A stretch of DNA of 46,770 bases from JAJYVT01 sp035534455 (lineage in GTDB: Bacteria; Actinomycetota; Acidimicrobiia; Acidimicrobiales; RAAP-2). Below, piece after piece: positions 46,453 through 46,770 of the stretch (the stretch's first letter is position 1; the number at the start of each line of letters is the position of its first letter). The stretch covers positions 1-46,770 of the forward strand of contig DATLRV010000004.1 in the NCBI GenBank assembly GCA_035534455.1, given 5' to 3'. Position numbers and translations under genes: made by a program. The notes under the pieces are model-generated. The model was not told the origin of the DNA and ran no database searches. It saw nothing but the letters and a program-made list of their open reading frames with translations.

Positions 46453-46770
46453 GTGACGGACTGGGAAGCGTGGCACGCCGCGTACGAGGACCCGCAGAGC
46501 TCGCTGTCGAAGCGGCTCGAGGTGGTCACTCGCAGACTCGCCGAGGCCCTCGAATCCCTCGAGCCGGTGCGGCCGCGCATCCTCAGCCTCTGCGCAGGCG
46601 ACGGCCGGGACGTCGTCTCGGTGCTCTCCACCCGACGCGACGTCGCCGGACGCGTCGTCCTCGTCGAGCGGGATGCGGCACTCGCAGGACGTGCCGCGGC
46701 GTCCGCCGCTGCGGCGCAGCTGACCGGCATCGAGGTTCGCTGCGCCGACGCCGGCCTGTCGGCGTCGTTC
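46453..46770 (+). CDS. SAM-dependent methyltransferase, N-terminal part (runs off the right edge)
   Basis: 106 codons are visible. TDWEAWHAAYEDPQSSLSKRLEVV is followed by the SAM-binding strand and loop RILSLCAGDGRDVV (motif I, usually E/DxGxGxG) and the acidic end of strand 2, VVLVERD. This is a class I methyltransferase of unknown substrate. GTG 46453 lies 22 bp after the membrane-protein stop, so the two may be co-transcribed. The ribosome binding site is weak. Confidence 0.8.
   Translation, partial: MTDWEAWHAAYEDPQSSLSKRLEVVTRRLAEALESLEPVRPRILSLCAGDGRDVVSVLSTRRDVAGRVVLVERDAALAGRAAASAAAAQLTGIEVRCADAGLSASF

Overview
This is a window of very GC-rich bacterial DNA, most likely from an actinomycete-type organism of the class Acidimicrobiia. 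The reasons are codons almost always ending in G or C, many GTG starts, several genes that look leaderless, F420-type oxidoreductases, a split Ku/LigD system, a bacterial-proteasome-activator relative, and a secreted deacetylase ending in GYW..ADGG(V/I)FSF repeats that are common in that class. The assignment is inferred from gene content; there is no rRNA marker. I see no tRNA, rRNA, CRISPR array, insertion sequence or phage genes.

Layout. 1-4.3 kb: the start of an unknown gene, then a CsoR/CstR-type repressor and a divergent thioredoxin - DUF302 - PIG-L operon. The repressor gene and the operon each carry the same ATACCC-N4-GGGTAT dyad, so they look like one small thiol or persulfide regulon. 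prfC follows. 4.4-9.1 kb: a large FtsX-type ABC permease with two ATPases whose defects fall in one composite ATP site. 9.2-11.7 kb: an ECF41-like sigma factor with a matching promoter in front of itself and a second one in front of a VOC/flavoenzyme gene pair. 11.8-15.3 kb: a P450, a Tat-exported bicovalent flavin oxidase and a Fur-family regulator divergent from katG. 17.6-24.1 kb: a HAD phosphatase, a second sigma factor with a SnoaL-like tail, an LLM oxidoreductase and a glycine-betaine-type ABC importer. 24-28 kb: a non-homologous end-joining locus (Ku, an unknown protein, separate ligase and polymerase proteins). 27.8-30.7 kb: an acetyl-CoA hydrolase coupled to a degenerate phosphoglycerate kinase homologue.

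31-41.3 kb looks like a stress or dormancy island: CBS-domain protein, amphi-Trp-like protein, secreted deacetylase, universal stress protein, PEP synthase, L,D-transpeptidase, DUF1918, a BON-DUF2267 fusion, a cysteine hydrolase and a proteasome-activator relative. Dyads resembling DosR/DevR sites (RGGNC-N4-GNCCC) sit in its promoter regions, including one with perfect 8-bp arms at 38624-38643. A decayed NarL/DosR-type response regulator lies inside the island, so the active regulator, if any, must be encoded elsewhere. 41.3-46.8 kb: a TetR repressor and divergent drug efflux pump with two matching operators, an alkylation-repair pair (alkyltransferase-like protein and AlkA-type glycosylase), a membrane protein and the start of a methyltransferase.

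Two themes recur. Many genes have a TANNNT-like box 4-9 nt before the start codon and no Shine-Dalgarno sequence, which suggests leaderless mRNAs. In the ligase gene this points to an ACG start. Short tandem repeats, mostly in multiples of three bases, occur inside or beside several genes.
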